This document shows positions 6,435 through 13,095 of a stretch of DNA of 60,567 nt, piece by piece. Made by a program: the position numbers and the translations under genes. The DNA comes from Lachnoclostridium sp. UBA5725. Its GTDB lineage: Bacteria; Bacillota; Clostridia; Lachnospirales; Lachnospiraceae. Within the stretch, counting starts at the first letter, position 1. Each line of letters starts with the position of its first letter. The notes beneath the pieces are model-generated. The model did not search any database. It saw nothing but the letters and a program-made list of their open reading frames with translations, and was not told where the DNA came from. The stretch is from assembly GCA_002419585.1 (NCBI GenBank), contig DIGJ01000035.1, positions 1 through 60,567 of the forward strand, read 5' to 3'.

Positions 6435-7364
6435 TCAAATTTGTTTCCACTCAATTCCAACGCTATCCATAAACATTTCAAGTTTTGCCTTACCGTCAGC
6501 GTTCAAAAGGATTATGTACATAAAGGATGTGGAATCATCATTAAAATGAGGAGTAAGCGATTCAATAATTTCTTCTTGTGCTTCAACTTTTGCCTTTTCA
6601 ATTTGATTAGCCGTTTCTATGTTGCGTTTCTGTTCTTCCAGCAGCTTTTCTCTTTCTTCCTTTCGGATCCGCTCACGCTCTTTTTCTCGCTCCTGTTCCT
6701 CTGCAATACGCTTTTCTTCATCTAATTTTGCTTGAATTTCACGTTTCTGCGCTTCGTACCGATTAATCATGCCTATAGCTTTTGCAACGTCCAAATCGCC
6801 CCAGAATAGGTTTAAGGCTTCTTCTGTCTTGTCAGATACCATTGATTTAATAAGGTTCACGTTGTCACTGATTGTTTTCAGTTTGCTATCGATTTCCTCT
6901 TTTACGGATTTCATAGAAGCAGTTGCATTTTCCCATCTACCGTCATAGATTGAAGCAAGTCCGACTTCTTCCTGCATGTCCAAAGAATATCTTTTGATCA
7001 CATCGGAAAAGTAAGATTCAATATCTGCTCTCTTTTGAAGTCTCTGTTTCTCTTCAAATTCCTTTACCTGGCTGTTGATAATGGCTATAGGATCTTCAAT
7101 TATCTGTACCAGTTCATTTGCCTTTTCTCTGAATAATTCGTAAGGAGCAAGGCAAGCCTTTTTAACTTTTGAATCCTCTTCTTTTACCGCTTTTTGCATC
7201 TTTCTAAGGGTTGCAATGTCTTTCTTTCGCTCTGCCTTGACTTCCTCTGTAACTGCCAATTCTTTGTATACTTCCATTTGTTCGGCTAGGCCTGCCTTTA
7301 CATCTTCAAAATTTGTAGATACCTCACTTGCCTTTACCTCAACAACTATATTTAAATCATTCAT
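6435..7364 (-). CDS. DUF1351-family phage protein
   Basis: This 309-residue protein begins MNDLNIVVEVKASEVSTNF at the ATG after TTGGAGG. The longer frame's extra 13 residues belong to the overlapping upstream gene. The family is DUF1351: an N-terminal beta strand, then long helices (KKDIATLRKMQKAVKEEDSKVKK, KQRLQKRADIESYFSDVI), a strongly charged coiled coil (about 205-265, EEKRIAEEQEREKERERIR) and a small C-terminal alpha/beta domain. It is a probable recombination partner of ERF. Biochemical function is not known to me. Confidence 0.75.
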   Translation of the reverse strand: MNDLNIVVEVKASEVSTNFEDVKAGLAEQMEVYKELAVTEEVKAERKKDIATLRKMQKAVKEEDSKVKKACLAPYELFREKANELVQIIEDPIAIINSQVKEFEEKQRLQKRADIESYFSDVIKRYSLDMQEEVGLASIYDGRWENATASMKSVKEEIDSKLKTISDNVNLIKSMVSDKTEEALNLFWGDLDVAKAIGMINRYEAQKREIQAKLDEEKRIAEEQEREKERERIRKEEREKLLEEQKRNIETANQIEKAKVEAQEEIIESLTPHFNDDSTSFMYIILLNADGKAKLEMFMDSVGIEWKQI

Positions 7365-7497
7365 TTTTACTTTCCTCCAATTCTCTTTCATAAGCCTGTT
7401 CATTCATGGCATTTTTAATCGCTACTCTTTTTTGACGTTCTCTTTCAGCTTCATACATATCATAAAAGTCAAGGTTGTCCGGAATATTATCATTCAT
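7357..7497 (-). CDS. 46-residue overlapping small protein
   Basis: This short gene begins MNDNIPDNLDFYDMY and ends in a charged helix (EQAYERELEESKNE). It overlaps the DUF1351 start by 8 bases and the upstream Cys-rich gene by 8 bases. GAGGTGATT upstream acts as ribosome site. The overlap on both sides implies translational coupling. No family is recognised. Confidence 0.55.
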   Translation of the reverse strand: MNDNIPDNLDFYDMYEAERERQKRVAIKNAMNEQAYERELEESKNE

Positions 7498-7648
7498 CAA
7501 TACTAATCACCTCGAAATTCTTACATACGACCTGCTGGTCCAATCCTTGCTTTACGCTATCTGTTAGGTCAAGGGCTTCACAACTACACACCATACCTTC
7601 CATGCAATGTTTGCAACTGAATTTGTCACAAAACACTATCATTGGCAT
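7490..7648 (-). CDS. 52-residue Cys-rich small protein
   Basis: This short gene begins MPMIVFCDKFSCKHCMEG and has six cysteines, including CKHC and CSC pairs, suggesting one metal site. AGGAGG lies eight bases upstream of the ATG. It overlaps both neighbours. Function is unknown. Confidence 0.55.
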   Translation of the reverse strand: MPMIVFCDKFSCKHCMEGMVCSCEALDLTDSVKQGLDQQVVCKNFEVISIDE

Positions 7649-7799
7649 AATCGAATCCTCCTATGGATATTTGACCGTCTACCTCAACAAGAAGTTGGTC
7701 AAATAATTGTTTGTTTTCTTCATGTTTCCTATCACAGTCACATTTTTCGCCCGGGTCTAAATTGGCTTTACATACCGGGCATTGATTAAAATAAGCCAT
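7626..7799 (-). CDS. 57-residue zinc-ribbon-like small protein
   Basis: I place the start at MAYFNQCPVCKANLDPGEKC because the long upstream extension lacks a ribosome site at its start and does not look conserved in style. CPVC and CDC form a zinc-ribbon-like pair at residues 7-24. The C-terminal QLLVEVDGQISIGGFDY is beta-rich. It overlaps the next small gene by 23 bases. Confidence 0.5.
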   Translation of the reverse strand: MAYFNQCPVCKANLDPGEKCDCDRKHEENKQLFDQLLVEVDGQISIGGFDYANDSVL

Positions 7800-7885
7800 T
7801 TGACATATGTACCTTTCTGTGATACTTTTAAATTGATAATTTTCTGATGGGCGCAAACAGGACGGCAATCCTATGCGCTCTTTTT

Positions 7886-7993
7886 TTACTCTTCTTCAAT
7901 AGATACAACTTGTCCATTATCCAAGACAGTTCTTTTGTTTTTCATATAAAAGTTATCTAAGCAGTCTTGAACTGTAATTGCATCATGATTCAT
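7886..7993 (-). CDS. 35-residue small protein
   Basis: This tiny gene begins MNHDAITVQDCLDNFY and ends VVSIEEE. Its ATG overlaps the stop of the upstream HTH gene (GTATGA), so translation is coupled. It resembles small phage N-anchor peptides but no family is recognised. Confidence 0.45.
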   Translation of the reverse strand: MNHDAITVQDCLDNFYMKNKRTVLDNGQVVSIEEE

Positions 7994-8178
7994 ACTTTTT
8001 CACCCATCCTTTCTAACCTTATTTTTTCTAACTTTTCAGTATCGAATATTAACTTTCCACCACCAGAAGTTTTGAAAGCTGGGCTATTTTTCATACGAGC
8101 AAATTCGAGTAGTAGGGCCTTAGGGAAACCCATTTCACATAATTCACTCGTACTCATTAATGGTTTTGGATATACCAT
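7990..8178 (-). CDS. AlpA/excisionase-like small winged-helix protein
   Basis: This 62-residue protein starts at the ATG ten bases after AAGGAG. The sequence MSTSELCEMGFPKALLLEFAR followed by a FKTSGGGKLIFDTEKLEK wing-like strand is typical of MerR/AlpA/Xis-type small DNA-binding proteins. It might act as prophage excisionase or as an early-operon regulator. It lies between the antirepressor gene and the chain of tiny genes. Confidence 0.6.
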   Translation of the reverse strand: MVYPKPLMSTSELCEMGFPKALLLEFARMKNSPAFKTSGGGKLIFDTEKLEKIRLERMGEKV

Positions 8179-8208
8179 AAGAATCACACTCCTTTCTAAT
8201 CCAATAGC

Positions 8209-8925
8209 TTAAATATTTAATTGATTATTACAATCTGTAATAACCAACTTTGTATTATGGCAAGGTTCCCAATTCTCCACATATTTTATTGCATCATCGA
8301 ATTTAATTCGTGGTATATTGTTTCTAGAATTAGCATTAAAGTATCTCTGAATGTCCTTATTGCACTCGCTAAAAACTACCTTTGATATATCGTTATACGC
8401 ATTACTGTTTTTACCGCCTAGCCAGTAAGTTACTCTGCTATTTACTTTTTCTTTTAAGACTTGTTGCTGGCCGTAATCAATTACCATATTGCTTTCAAGA
8501 TGTTCAATGCGATTGTCGCTTTTCTCGATATGCTCTATTACTGATTGAATCTTTTTATCATGCATGATTAACGCTTGCATTTCAGTAGACAACCCATCAA
8601 ATCCTCTCAAAATCGTATCTTCCATTTCGTGAAATCTTTTTACGTACTTAGCGGTAAATAAAATCCCTTTTTCGCCAGTGAATTTGTTCGCCAAGAAGTC
8701 ACACCCTAGCTTTGTTACTAGGTAGCACTTGTTTTCTTTTCCAGATGCATCCTTATATGTAGATTCTGTGAAATAATCACTCACCGACATTTGGTTGTCA
8801 GTCAAAACCTTAATGATACCTTTTCTGTCTTTTGCACCTTCTAATTTTTTTAATACATCAAAATGTGTTGTTTCCGTCATTTCTGCTATTTCTACAGTTG
8901 TTATTGTTTGTCCGATTTGTTTCAA
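8209..8925 (-). CDS. Rha-family phage antirepressor/regulator with ORF6C domain
   Basis: This 238-residue protein begins with TTG eight bases after AAGGAGG. Residues 1-110 match the Rha regulatory family (TVEIAEMTETTHFDVLKKLEG ... GKENKCYLVTKLGCDFLANKFTGEKG). Residues 120-235 match the ORF6C C-terminal domain (YGQQQVLKEKVNSRVTYWLGG, FNANSRNNIPRIKFDDAI). Such proteins relieve repression or tune early transcription. It is the first gene of the leftward early block and diverges from the small membrane-protein gene at 9017. Confidence 0.85.
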   Translation of the reverse strand: MKQIGQTITTVEIAEMTETTHFDVLKKLEGAKDRKGIIKVLTDNQMSVSDYFTESTYKDASGKENKCYLVTKLGCDFLANKFTGEKGILFTAKYVKRFHEMEDTILRGFDGLSTEMQALIMHDKKIQSVIEHIEKSDNRIEHLESNMVIDYGQQQVLKEKVNSRVTYWLGGKNSNAYNDISKVVFSECNKDIQRYFNANSRNNIPRIKFDDAIKYVENWEPCHNTKLVITDCNNQLNI

Positions 8926-9016
8926 ATAAATTACCTCCTTATATGTAATATTTTGTTAATTATGTTATAATCTCCTTATCGCTGGGGAGTGAAATATTTA
9001 GGAAGGAGATTATAAA

Positions 9017-9223
9017 ATGATAAATGATACCAATGCTCCAAATTTAGCAAACGGAGAATTTGAACCAGAATCATTAAAGTACCAAGAATACTTAGAATTA
9101 AAGAAAAAACATGAACTAAAAGCTCAACGCATGCATGATTATCGATTAACCCTAGTCAGTGCAATAACCGGTTCTGTTTTTGGTCTATTATCATCGCTTA
9201 TATTCTGGATGCTAACAAAATGA
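9017..9223 (+). CDS. small single-pass membrane protein
   Basis: This 68-residue protein has a polar N-terminal half with a charged helix (YQEYLELKKKHELKAQRMHDYR) and one membrane segment at residues 46-66 (LVSAITGSVFGLLSSLIFWML). GGAAGGAGATTATAAA precedes the ATG. A TATAAT box at 8966-8971 could be its promoter. Its 3' end overlaps the convergent membrane-protein gene by 26 bases. Its expression next to the repressors suggests a lysogeny-conversion or exclusion role, which is speculation. Confidence 0.6.
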   Translation: MINDTNAPNLANGEFEPESLKYQEYLELKKKHELKAQRMHDYRLTLVSAITGSVFGLLSSLIFWMLTK

Positions 9224-9389
9224 ATGTTATAGACACCGTTGCAATATATGCCAATGCTCCAATTAATGCCAATGCTATCGTTCTCCAAATGCGATAGCTT
9301 TTTTCATAAAGTTCTTTGTAAAACTTGTAATACTCTCTTTCCTCCATTAGTGTTTTTATCTTTTTGTTTTCGCTTTCTTCCACTTTCAC
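9198..9389 (-). CDS. small single-pass membrane protein
   Basis: This 63-residue protein begins with GTG six bases after GGAG. It has a charged N-terminal helix (EEREYYKFYKELYEKSYR) and a C-terminal membrane segment (IALALIGALAYIATVSITFILL). It mirrors the convergent gene at 9017 in size and topology, although the sequences are not obviously related. It follows the Cro-type repressor gene leftward. Confidence 0.55.
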   Translation of the reverse strand: MKVEESENKKIKTLMEEREYYKFYKELYEKSYRIWRTIALALIGALAYIATVSITFILLASRI

Positions 9390-9437
9390 TATTTTCTCCT
9401 TTCTAAATATAAGGATGACAGACACTCTTCACTAACT

Positions 9438-9638
9438 TTATTTTTCTTTTTCCGTCTCAATTAAATCTTCAATTGAAACATTTAGATATGTAGCGATTTT
9501 TTGAAGCTTATCTGTTTTAGGTGTACTTCTTCCGGCTTTCCAATCGTAGAGCGTCGACATTGGTAATCCGCAGTCTTTTGCAACTCTATATGGTGTAATT
9601 TTATTTTTCTCTATTATTCTCTGAAATTTACGGTACAA
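9438..9638 (-). CDS. Cro/CI-type XRE repressor (leftward)
   Basis: This 66-residue single-domain HTH protein begins with TTG seven bases after GGAGG. TPYRVAKDCGLPMSTLYDWKAG (residues 16-37) is the helix-turn-helix and TPKTDKLQKIATYLNVSIEDL completes the five-helix XRE fold. It faces the repressor at 9866 across a 227-base control region with three operator-like sites, the standard lysogeny switch layout. Confidence 0.8.
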   Translation of the reverse strand: MYRKFQRIIEKNKITPYRVAKDCGLPMSTLYDWKAGRSTPKTDKLQKIATYLNVSIEDLIETEKEK

Positions 9639-9674
9639 AATTTTTCCTCCTTTCCAATATATGGTATTGACTAT

Positions 9675-9692
9675 ATAACGGAAATGCGTTAT
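9675..9692. promoter_or_regulatory. operator site O1 of the lysogeny switch
   Basis: ATAACGGAAATGCGTTAT is an 18-bp inverted repeat with one mismatch to the consensus ATAACGG-N4-CCGTTAT. It is the site nearest the leftward Cro-type gene. Confidence 0.65.
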
Positions 9693-9756
9693 AATTCTTA
9701 GTGTCGAGTTAAGAATTATGGTTATAGCGAAATATGGGTAACTTTCCTCTTTTCCT

Positions 9757-9774
9757 ATAACGGTTTGCCGTTAT
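9757..9774. promoter_or_regulatory. operator site O2 of the lysogeny switch (perfect)
   Basis: ATAACGGTTTGCCGTTAT is a perfect 7-bp inverted repeat around a 4-base centre. It is the best of the three sites between the divergent repressor genes. Confidence 0.7.
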
Positions 9775-9783
9775 ATGTATATT

Positions 9784-9801
9784 ATCACGGAGTACCGTTA
9801 T
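9784..9801. promoter_or_regulatory. operator site O3 of the lysogeny switch
   Basis: ATCACGGAGTACCGTTAT has a perfect right half-site and one mismatch in the left half. It starts 27 bases after O2. A lone CGTTAT half-site follows at about 9819-9824. Confidence 0.6.
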
Positions 9802-9865
9802 AGTCAATAGGGTTATGTCGTTATTTCTCGAAATACCAATTATTTGTGAAAGGTGAATAAAAGAC

Positions 9866-10228
9866 ATGAAAGAAACTATTGATTATTTGTTAAAAATGAA
9901 TAATGTTACATTGTATAAAGTCGCTAAAGACACTGGAATCGCTTATACGACGCTATCTGATATATACAAAGGTAATTCAGCTCCTAAGCCTGATAAGTTA
10001 ATGAAATTAGCTGAATACTTTGGAGTAACCGTGGATTACTTATTGGGAAATGAAAAAGATGAAAACGTTCAATATTATTTGAACGAGGAAACGAGAGAAA
10101 TAGCACAAGAAATATTCGAAAATAGAGATATGCGTACTTTATTTGACATGAGTAGAAAAATGACGCCAGACCGATTAAAAGCGCATATTGAGTTTATGAA
10201 AAAATTGCAAGATTCTGAAAATAACTAA
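9866..10228 (+). CDS. CI-like XRE repressor of the prophage
   Basis: This 120-residue protein has an N-terminal XRE domain (LYKVAKDTGIAYTTLSDIYKG, PKPDKLMKLAEYFGVTVDYLLG). A C-terminal helical region (YYLNEETREIAQEIFENRDM ... RLKAHIEFMKKLQ) is typical of short non-LexA-type phage repressors inactivated by an ImmA/IrrE-type partner. GAAAGGTGA precedes the ATG. It is transcribed rightward with the ImmA-like gene next, divergent from the Cro-type gene. Confidence 0.85.
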   Translation: MKETIDYLLKMNNVTLYKVAKDTGIAYTTLSDIYKGNSAPKPDKLMKLAEYFGVTVDYLLGNEKDENVQYYLNEETREIAQEIFENRDMRTLFDMSRKMTPDRLKAHIEFMKKLQDSENN

Positions 10229-10252
10229 CATTTTTACAAAGGGGTTGTATTA

Positions 10253-10651
10253 ATGAATGATGTATTTACACAAGTTATAGAAATGGATACCGGGGTTGCC
10301 GAACACGTGGTTAAAAATAAAGATGATTCATACACTATATTTTTAAATGCTAGGCTTTCATATGAAAGGCAATTGGAAGCTTACTATCACGCTATGAAGC
10401 ATATTGAAGGAGATGATTTCTCTAAGTATGACGTGCAAGAAATTGAATCAAACGTAAGGGGTATCTACAATGAAGATTTAAAACCTATTCCAGCTACACA
10501 ATATTTAGAAGAGTTAATGATACTGCAAAGAGAGCATAAAGCATTAAAGAGAAGAATCAAACAGGACGAAGAGCGTATTCGCTTTTTAAAAGAAAACTAT
10601 AGTATGTATGATAGAGCAGAAAACTGCTATCTTTATGCAGGTGATTTGTAA
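10253..10651 (+). CDS. ImmA/IrrE-like protein with degenerate HExxH motif
   Basis: This 132-residue protein follows the CI-like gene by 24 bases, with AAAGGGG as ribosome site. The layout resembles the short ImmA/IrrE metallopeptidases of Firmicute prophages: an N-terminal TIFLNARLSYERQLEAYYHAM segment, KHIEGDDF, then a C-terminal coiled coil (LMILQREHKALKRRIKQDE). The zinc motif reads HAMKH, keeping both histidines but replacing the catalytic Glu by Ala. It may therefore bind the repressor or DNA-damage signal without cleaving, or be a decayed protease. Confidence 0.65.
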   Translation: MNDVFTQVIEMDTGVAEHVVKNKDDSYTIFLNARLSYERQLEAYYHAMKHIEGDDFSKYDVQEIESNVRGIYNEDLKPIPATQYLEELMILQREHKALKRRIKQDEERIRFLKENYSMYDRAENCYLYAGDL

Positions 10652-10653
10652 GG

Positions 10654-10678
10654 AATAATCCAGCTATGGCTGATTATT
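10654..10678 (+). terminator. weak intercistronic hairpin
   Basis: AATAATC and GATTATT enclose AGC/GCT with one bulged base. No strong T tract follows, so it may be an mRNA processing or attenuation hairpin rather than a full terminator. Confidence 0.4.
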
Positions 10679-10708
10679 AATAAACTATTTTTTAAGGAGA
10701 GTATAAGT

Positions 10709-11152
10709 ATGAATTGTACAAAACATGAAGAACGAGAAGCAACTGGCACTTGCGTTTTCTGCGGAAAATTTTTCTGCGATGAATGTCTCGTTGAGATTAA
10801 CGGAAAGAATTATTGCAAGGAACATGCGTCAAATGCAGTTACAGAGCAAGCAGCTACGAATCAACAACCAAACATTGTTATTAACAACGCAAATTCAAAC
10901 GTTAATACAAATACGAATAATAATAACGGATTTGGAACTGGTATAAGCCCAAAAAGTAGAACTGTGACCGCTTTATTATGCTTTTTCCTTGGATTTCTTG
11001 GAATACACAGGTTTTATGTAGGAAAAACAGGTACAGGAATCTTATTTTTAGTTACATGTGGATTCTTTGGAATAGGTGCTTTAATTGATTTTATATTCAT
11101 ACTTCTCGGATCGTTTAGAGATAAATATGGAATGGTTATAAAAAATTGGTAG
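10709..11152 (+). CDS. B-box-type zinc finger plus TM2-domain membrane protein
   Basis: This is a 147-residue protein. Residues 3-40 form a B-box-like zinc finger (C-x2-H, CVFCGKFFC, CLVEI...YCKEH). An Asn-rich linker follows (about 50-75), then a TM2 domain with two membrane helices (ALLCFFLGFLGIHRFYVGKTG and GIGALIDFIFILLG) carrying the conserved GxxGxHRFYxG motif. TM2 proteins are widespread in bacteria with unclear roles. AAGGAG supports the start. It lies between the lysogeny genes and the integrase. Confidence 0.8.
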   Translation: MNCTKHEEREATGTCVFCGKFFCDECLVEINGKNYCKEHASNAVTEQAATNQQPNIVINNANSNVNTNTNNNNGFGTGISPKSRTVTALLCFFLGFLGIHRFYVGKTGTGILFLVTCGFFGIGALIDFIFILLGSFRDKYGMVIKNW

Positions 11153-11165
11153 AATAAAATAAAAA

Positions 11166-11189
11166 CCGCCTTGGCGGGAACCAAGACGG
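11166..11189 (+). terminator. rho-independent-type terminator after the TM2 gene
   Basis: CCGCCTTGG (11166-11174) pairs with CCAAGACGG (11181-11189), with A residues before and ATTTT after. It would end the repressor-TM2 transcript. Confidence 0.6.
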
Positions 11190-11278
11190 ATTTTATAGAT
11201 ACTATACAGAACAATGTCCATATAATATGCTTATTCACAAACCATATTATACCACTTTGGCACCTGTTCTGGCAATAG

Positions 11279-11301
11279 GTGTATTTTTTATACACTTTTT
11301 T
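11279..11301 (+). terminator. AT-rich terminator upstream of the integrase
   Basis: GTGTAT and ATACAC form a 6-bp stem followed by six T residues. It lies 17 bases before the integrase ATG, so it may limit read-through into int. Confidence 0.45.
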
Positions 11302-11317
11302 AGGAAAGGAGAACTAA

Positions 11318-12451
11318 ATGGCAAAATACAAAAAACGTAAAGATGGCAGATATGCTGCAAATGTAGTAATTGGATTTGACGAGGAAACAGGGAAAAGGAT
11401 TTATGCACCTACAATCTATGCAAAAAGCATATCTGAGCTAGAATCAAAGAAATCAGAAATAAAAGTGTCATTAAATAACGGAACCTATGCCGATGATAAA
11501 GGCACTACAATAAAAAAATGGGGAAAAACATGGTTAGATATATATAAAAGCAGTGTGGAAGACGCAACAAAAGACAGATACGAATACGCTATACGAAAAA
11601 TGGATGCAATACATGATATCCGATTAATGGAACTAAAGAAAACAGATGTGCAAAAATTGCTAAACGATAAATCAGATAACCCAGAAACGCAACGAATAAT
11701 ACGGCTTACTCTTAGGCAAATGCTAGAATGCGCCATTGATGACGGACTGATATATAAAAATGTTGCAAGAAATGTTACAATAGAAAAATCAAAGAAGAAG
11801 TACAGCGGGAGACGGTTGACAGAAGCAGAACAAAAAGCAATAGCAAGTTGCGATTTTGAACTTAAAGAAAAAGCTTATATCTATATGCTTTATTATACTG
11901 GTATTCGCCCAGAAGAAGCTCTTGCTCTTACAAAAAGCGATGTGGATCTAAAACATGAAATAGTCCATATTAACAAAGCAATTACATGGAAGGATAAAAA
12001 CTTTCCTGTAAAAATTAAAAGCACAAAGTCAGAAGCTGGAAATAGAGACATCCCAATTGCTGCTTCTTTGTCTCCGATATTACGACTATATATGAATGAA
12101 TTAAACAATATATATCTTTTTCCACAACCAGACGGAAGTATGATGCAGCAAAAAGCATATCAACGTTTTTTTGATAATATTAGAGGAAAGATAAATATTA
12201 AGCTTGGTGGTACTAATGATAAAAAGGTAAATGGGAGAATTAAAGAGCATGGAATAAAAGCAACCGATCTAACTGCTTACACATTCAGGCATAACTATGC
12301 TTCTATGCTTTACGATGTTGGTGTAGATGTAAAGGAAGCTCAATATCTTTTAGGTCATTCCGATATATCGATTACACTAAATATCTATACTCATTTAGAT
12401 GAAAATAAAGCAAACTTAAAAGAAAGTATTAAAAAATTGAAGACCTTATAA
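11318..12451 (+). CDS. int: tyrosine-recombinase prophage integrase
   Basis: This 377-residue protein has an N-terminal arm-binding domain (KRKDGRYAANVVIGFDEETGK), a SAM-like core-binding domain (about 65-165) and a C-terminal catalytic domain. Active-site residues are Arg about 196 (TGIRPEEAL), Arg about 324 in TFRHNYAS, His about 347 in LGHSD and the nucleophile Tyr about 357 in NIYTHL. The usual His of the HxLR box is Tyr here (AYTFR), as in other clostridial integrases. AAAGGAG precedes the ATG. Two 11-bp direct repeats and a tRNA 3' fragment follow directly, marking the attachment site. Confidence 0.92.
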   Translation: MAKYKKRKDGRYAANVVIGFDEETGKRIYAPTIYAKSISELESKKSEIKVSLNNGTYADDKGTTIKKWGKTWLDIYKSSVEDATKDRYEYAIRKMDAIHDIRLMELKKTDVQKLLNDKSDNPETQRIIRLTLRQMLECAIDDGLIYKNVARNVTIEKSKKKYSGRRLTEAEQKAIASCDFELKEKAYIYMLYYTGIRPEEALALTKSDVDLKHEIVHINKAITWKDKNFPVKIKSTKSEAGNRDIPIAASLSPILRLYMNELNNIYLFPQPDGSMMQQKAYQRFFDNIRGKINIKLGGTNDKKVNGRIKEHGIKATDLTAYTFRHNYASMLYDVGVDVKEAQYLLGHSDISITLNIYTHLDENKANLKESIKKLKTL

Positions 12452-12458
12452 TAACCCT

Positions 12459-12480
12459 AAGTTAGTCAAAAGTTAGTCAA
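12459..12480 (+). repeat. integrase arm-type direct repeats
   Basis: AAGTTAGTCAA occurs twice in perfect tandem (12459-12469 and 12470-12480), beginning 8 bases after the int stop and about 40 bases before the tRNA-derived core. This is the usual place for integrase arm-binding sites. Confidence 0.6.
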
Positions 12481-12520
12481 AGGTGCTTCAACGGCAGTAT
12501 TTACAAGTGGTGTTCAATCA

Positions 12521-12562
12521 TTCGTAATGCGTGGGTCAGGGGTTCGAATCCCCTCGGAAGCT
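12521..12562 (+). other. attachment core: 3' half of a tRNA-Thr(CGT)-like gene
   Basis: The sequence contains an anticodon-loop-like TTCGTAA (12521-12527), a variable-loop segment, a perfect T-arm AGGGG-TTCGAAT-CCCCT (12538-12554) and an acceptor strand CGGAAGC plus T (12555-12562), followed by a T run. The 5' half is not a tRNA: the expected GCTTCCG and D-arm are absent and the 5' anticodon stem mismatches. This fits a displaced tRNA 3' end with crossover at the anticodon loop. The complete tRNA should be at the other prophage end, outside the window. The Thr identity is inferred from the CGT anticodon. Confidence 0.7.
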
Positions 12563-12589
12563 TTCTTTTTTTGCACAAAAATACGCTTG

Positions 12590-12676
12590 AAAAAGATGCT
12601 ACCAAACGGTAGCATCTTATGAGGGGAGTATAAATAATTATAGGGTTGCAAGTCACCGTAAGGGTTAGTGACTTAC
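12590..12676 (-). ncRNA. candidate trans-acting small RNA, copy 2 (beyond att site)
   Basis: This paralogue of the RNA at 622-710 is encoded on the opposite strand. The predicted 5' hairpin is AAGUCAC/GUGACUU around an ACCCUUA-containing loop. An AU-rich linker and CUCCCCUC (complement of 12621-12628) follow, then a perfect AAGAUGCUACC/GGUAGCAUCUU terminator with five U residues. The linker from GCAACCC to CUCAUAAG is almost identical to copy 1, while stem positions differ in ways that keep pairing. It starts about 28 bases outside the tRNA fragment, so it appears to be chromosomal or left by another element. Confidence 0.65.
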
Positions 12677-12682
12677 ATGATT

Positions 12683-12711
12683 ATCATACTACGAAAATGG
12701 AATTAAGTCAA
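12683..12711 (-). promoter_or_regulatory. sigma-70/A type promoter of small RNA 2
   Basis: On the - strand the -35 box TTGACT (complement of 12706-12711) and -10 box TATGAT (complement of 12683-12688) are 17 bases apart. The same -35 box and spacing precede small RNA 1. Confidence 0.7.
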
Positions 12712-12734
12712 TCGAATTAGTAGGGATTAAGAAT

Positions 12735-13035
12735 AAAAAATAAATAATCTCTCCATAATCTCAGGTAAATATTCCAAAAGAACAGCTCTCGGAGTATTGT
12801 CCCAGTTCCGTAAGAAAACTACTCCCTGCTCCTTGTGCCCCAAGTTGATACAATGAATCTTCCATATCAGCTAGCTTATCTGGATAATGACTTACTCAGC
12901 TTGCATATTTCCCTGAACCTACGGTAGAAATGAGTTCTGATTTTCCGTTATATTCCACATAGCATTTTATTTTACCTATACTGTTCATTTTCTCAGTGCA
13001 GCTATATCTGAAATATTGTCCATTGGTTCGTTCCT
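12735..13035 (-). pseudogene. decayed gene remnant of unknown family
   Basis: One leftward frame can be followed as MNSIGKIKCYVEYNGKSEL, a TGA, then VSHYPDKLADMEDSLYQLG and SSFLTELGQYSE, before another TGA. A good ribosome site (AGGAAAGGAACGAACC) precedes an out-of-frame ATG farther upstream. In-frame stops and the apparent frame change indicate a dead gene. I do not recognise the parent family. Confidence 0.4.
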
Positions 13036-13095
13036 TTCCTAAAAAACTTACTGTTATTGAACTATCATATACCACTTTTTATGACAATCAATCAA

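Noticed and set aside
12481..12562. a complete tRNA gene
   Set aside because: The 5' half cannot form an acceptor or D-arm with the 3' half; only the 3' half is tRNA-like.
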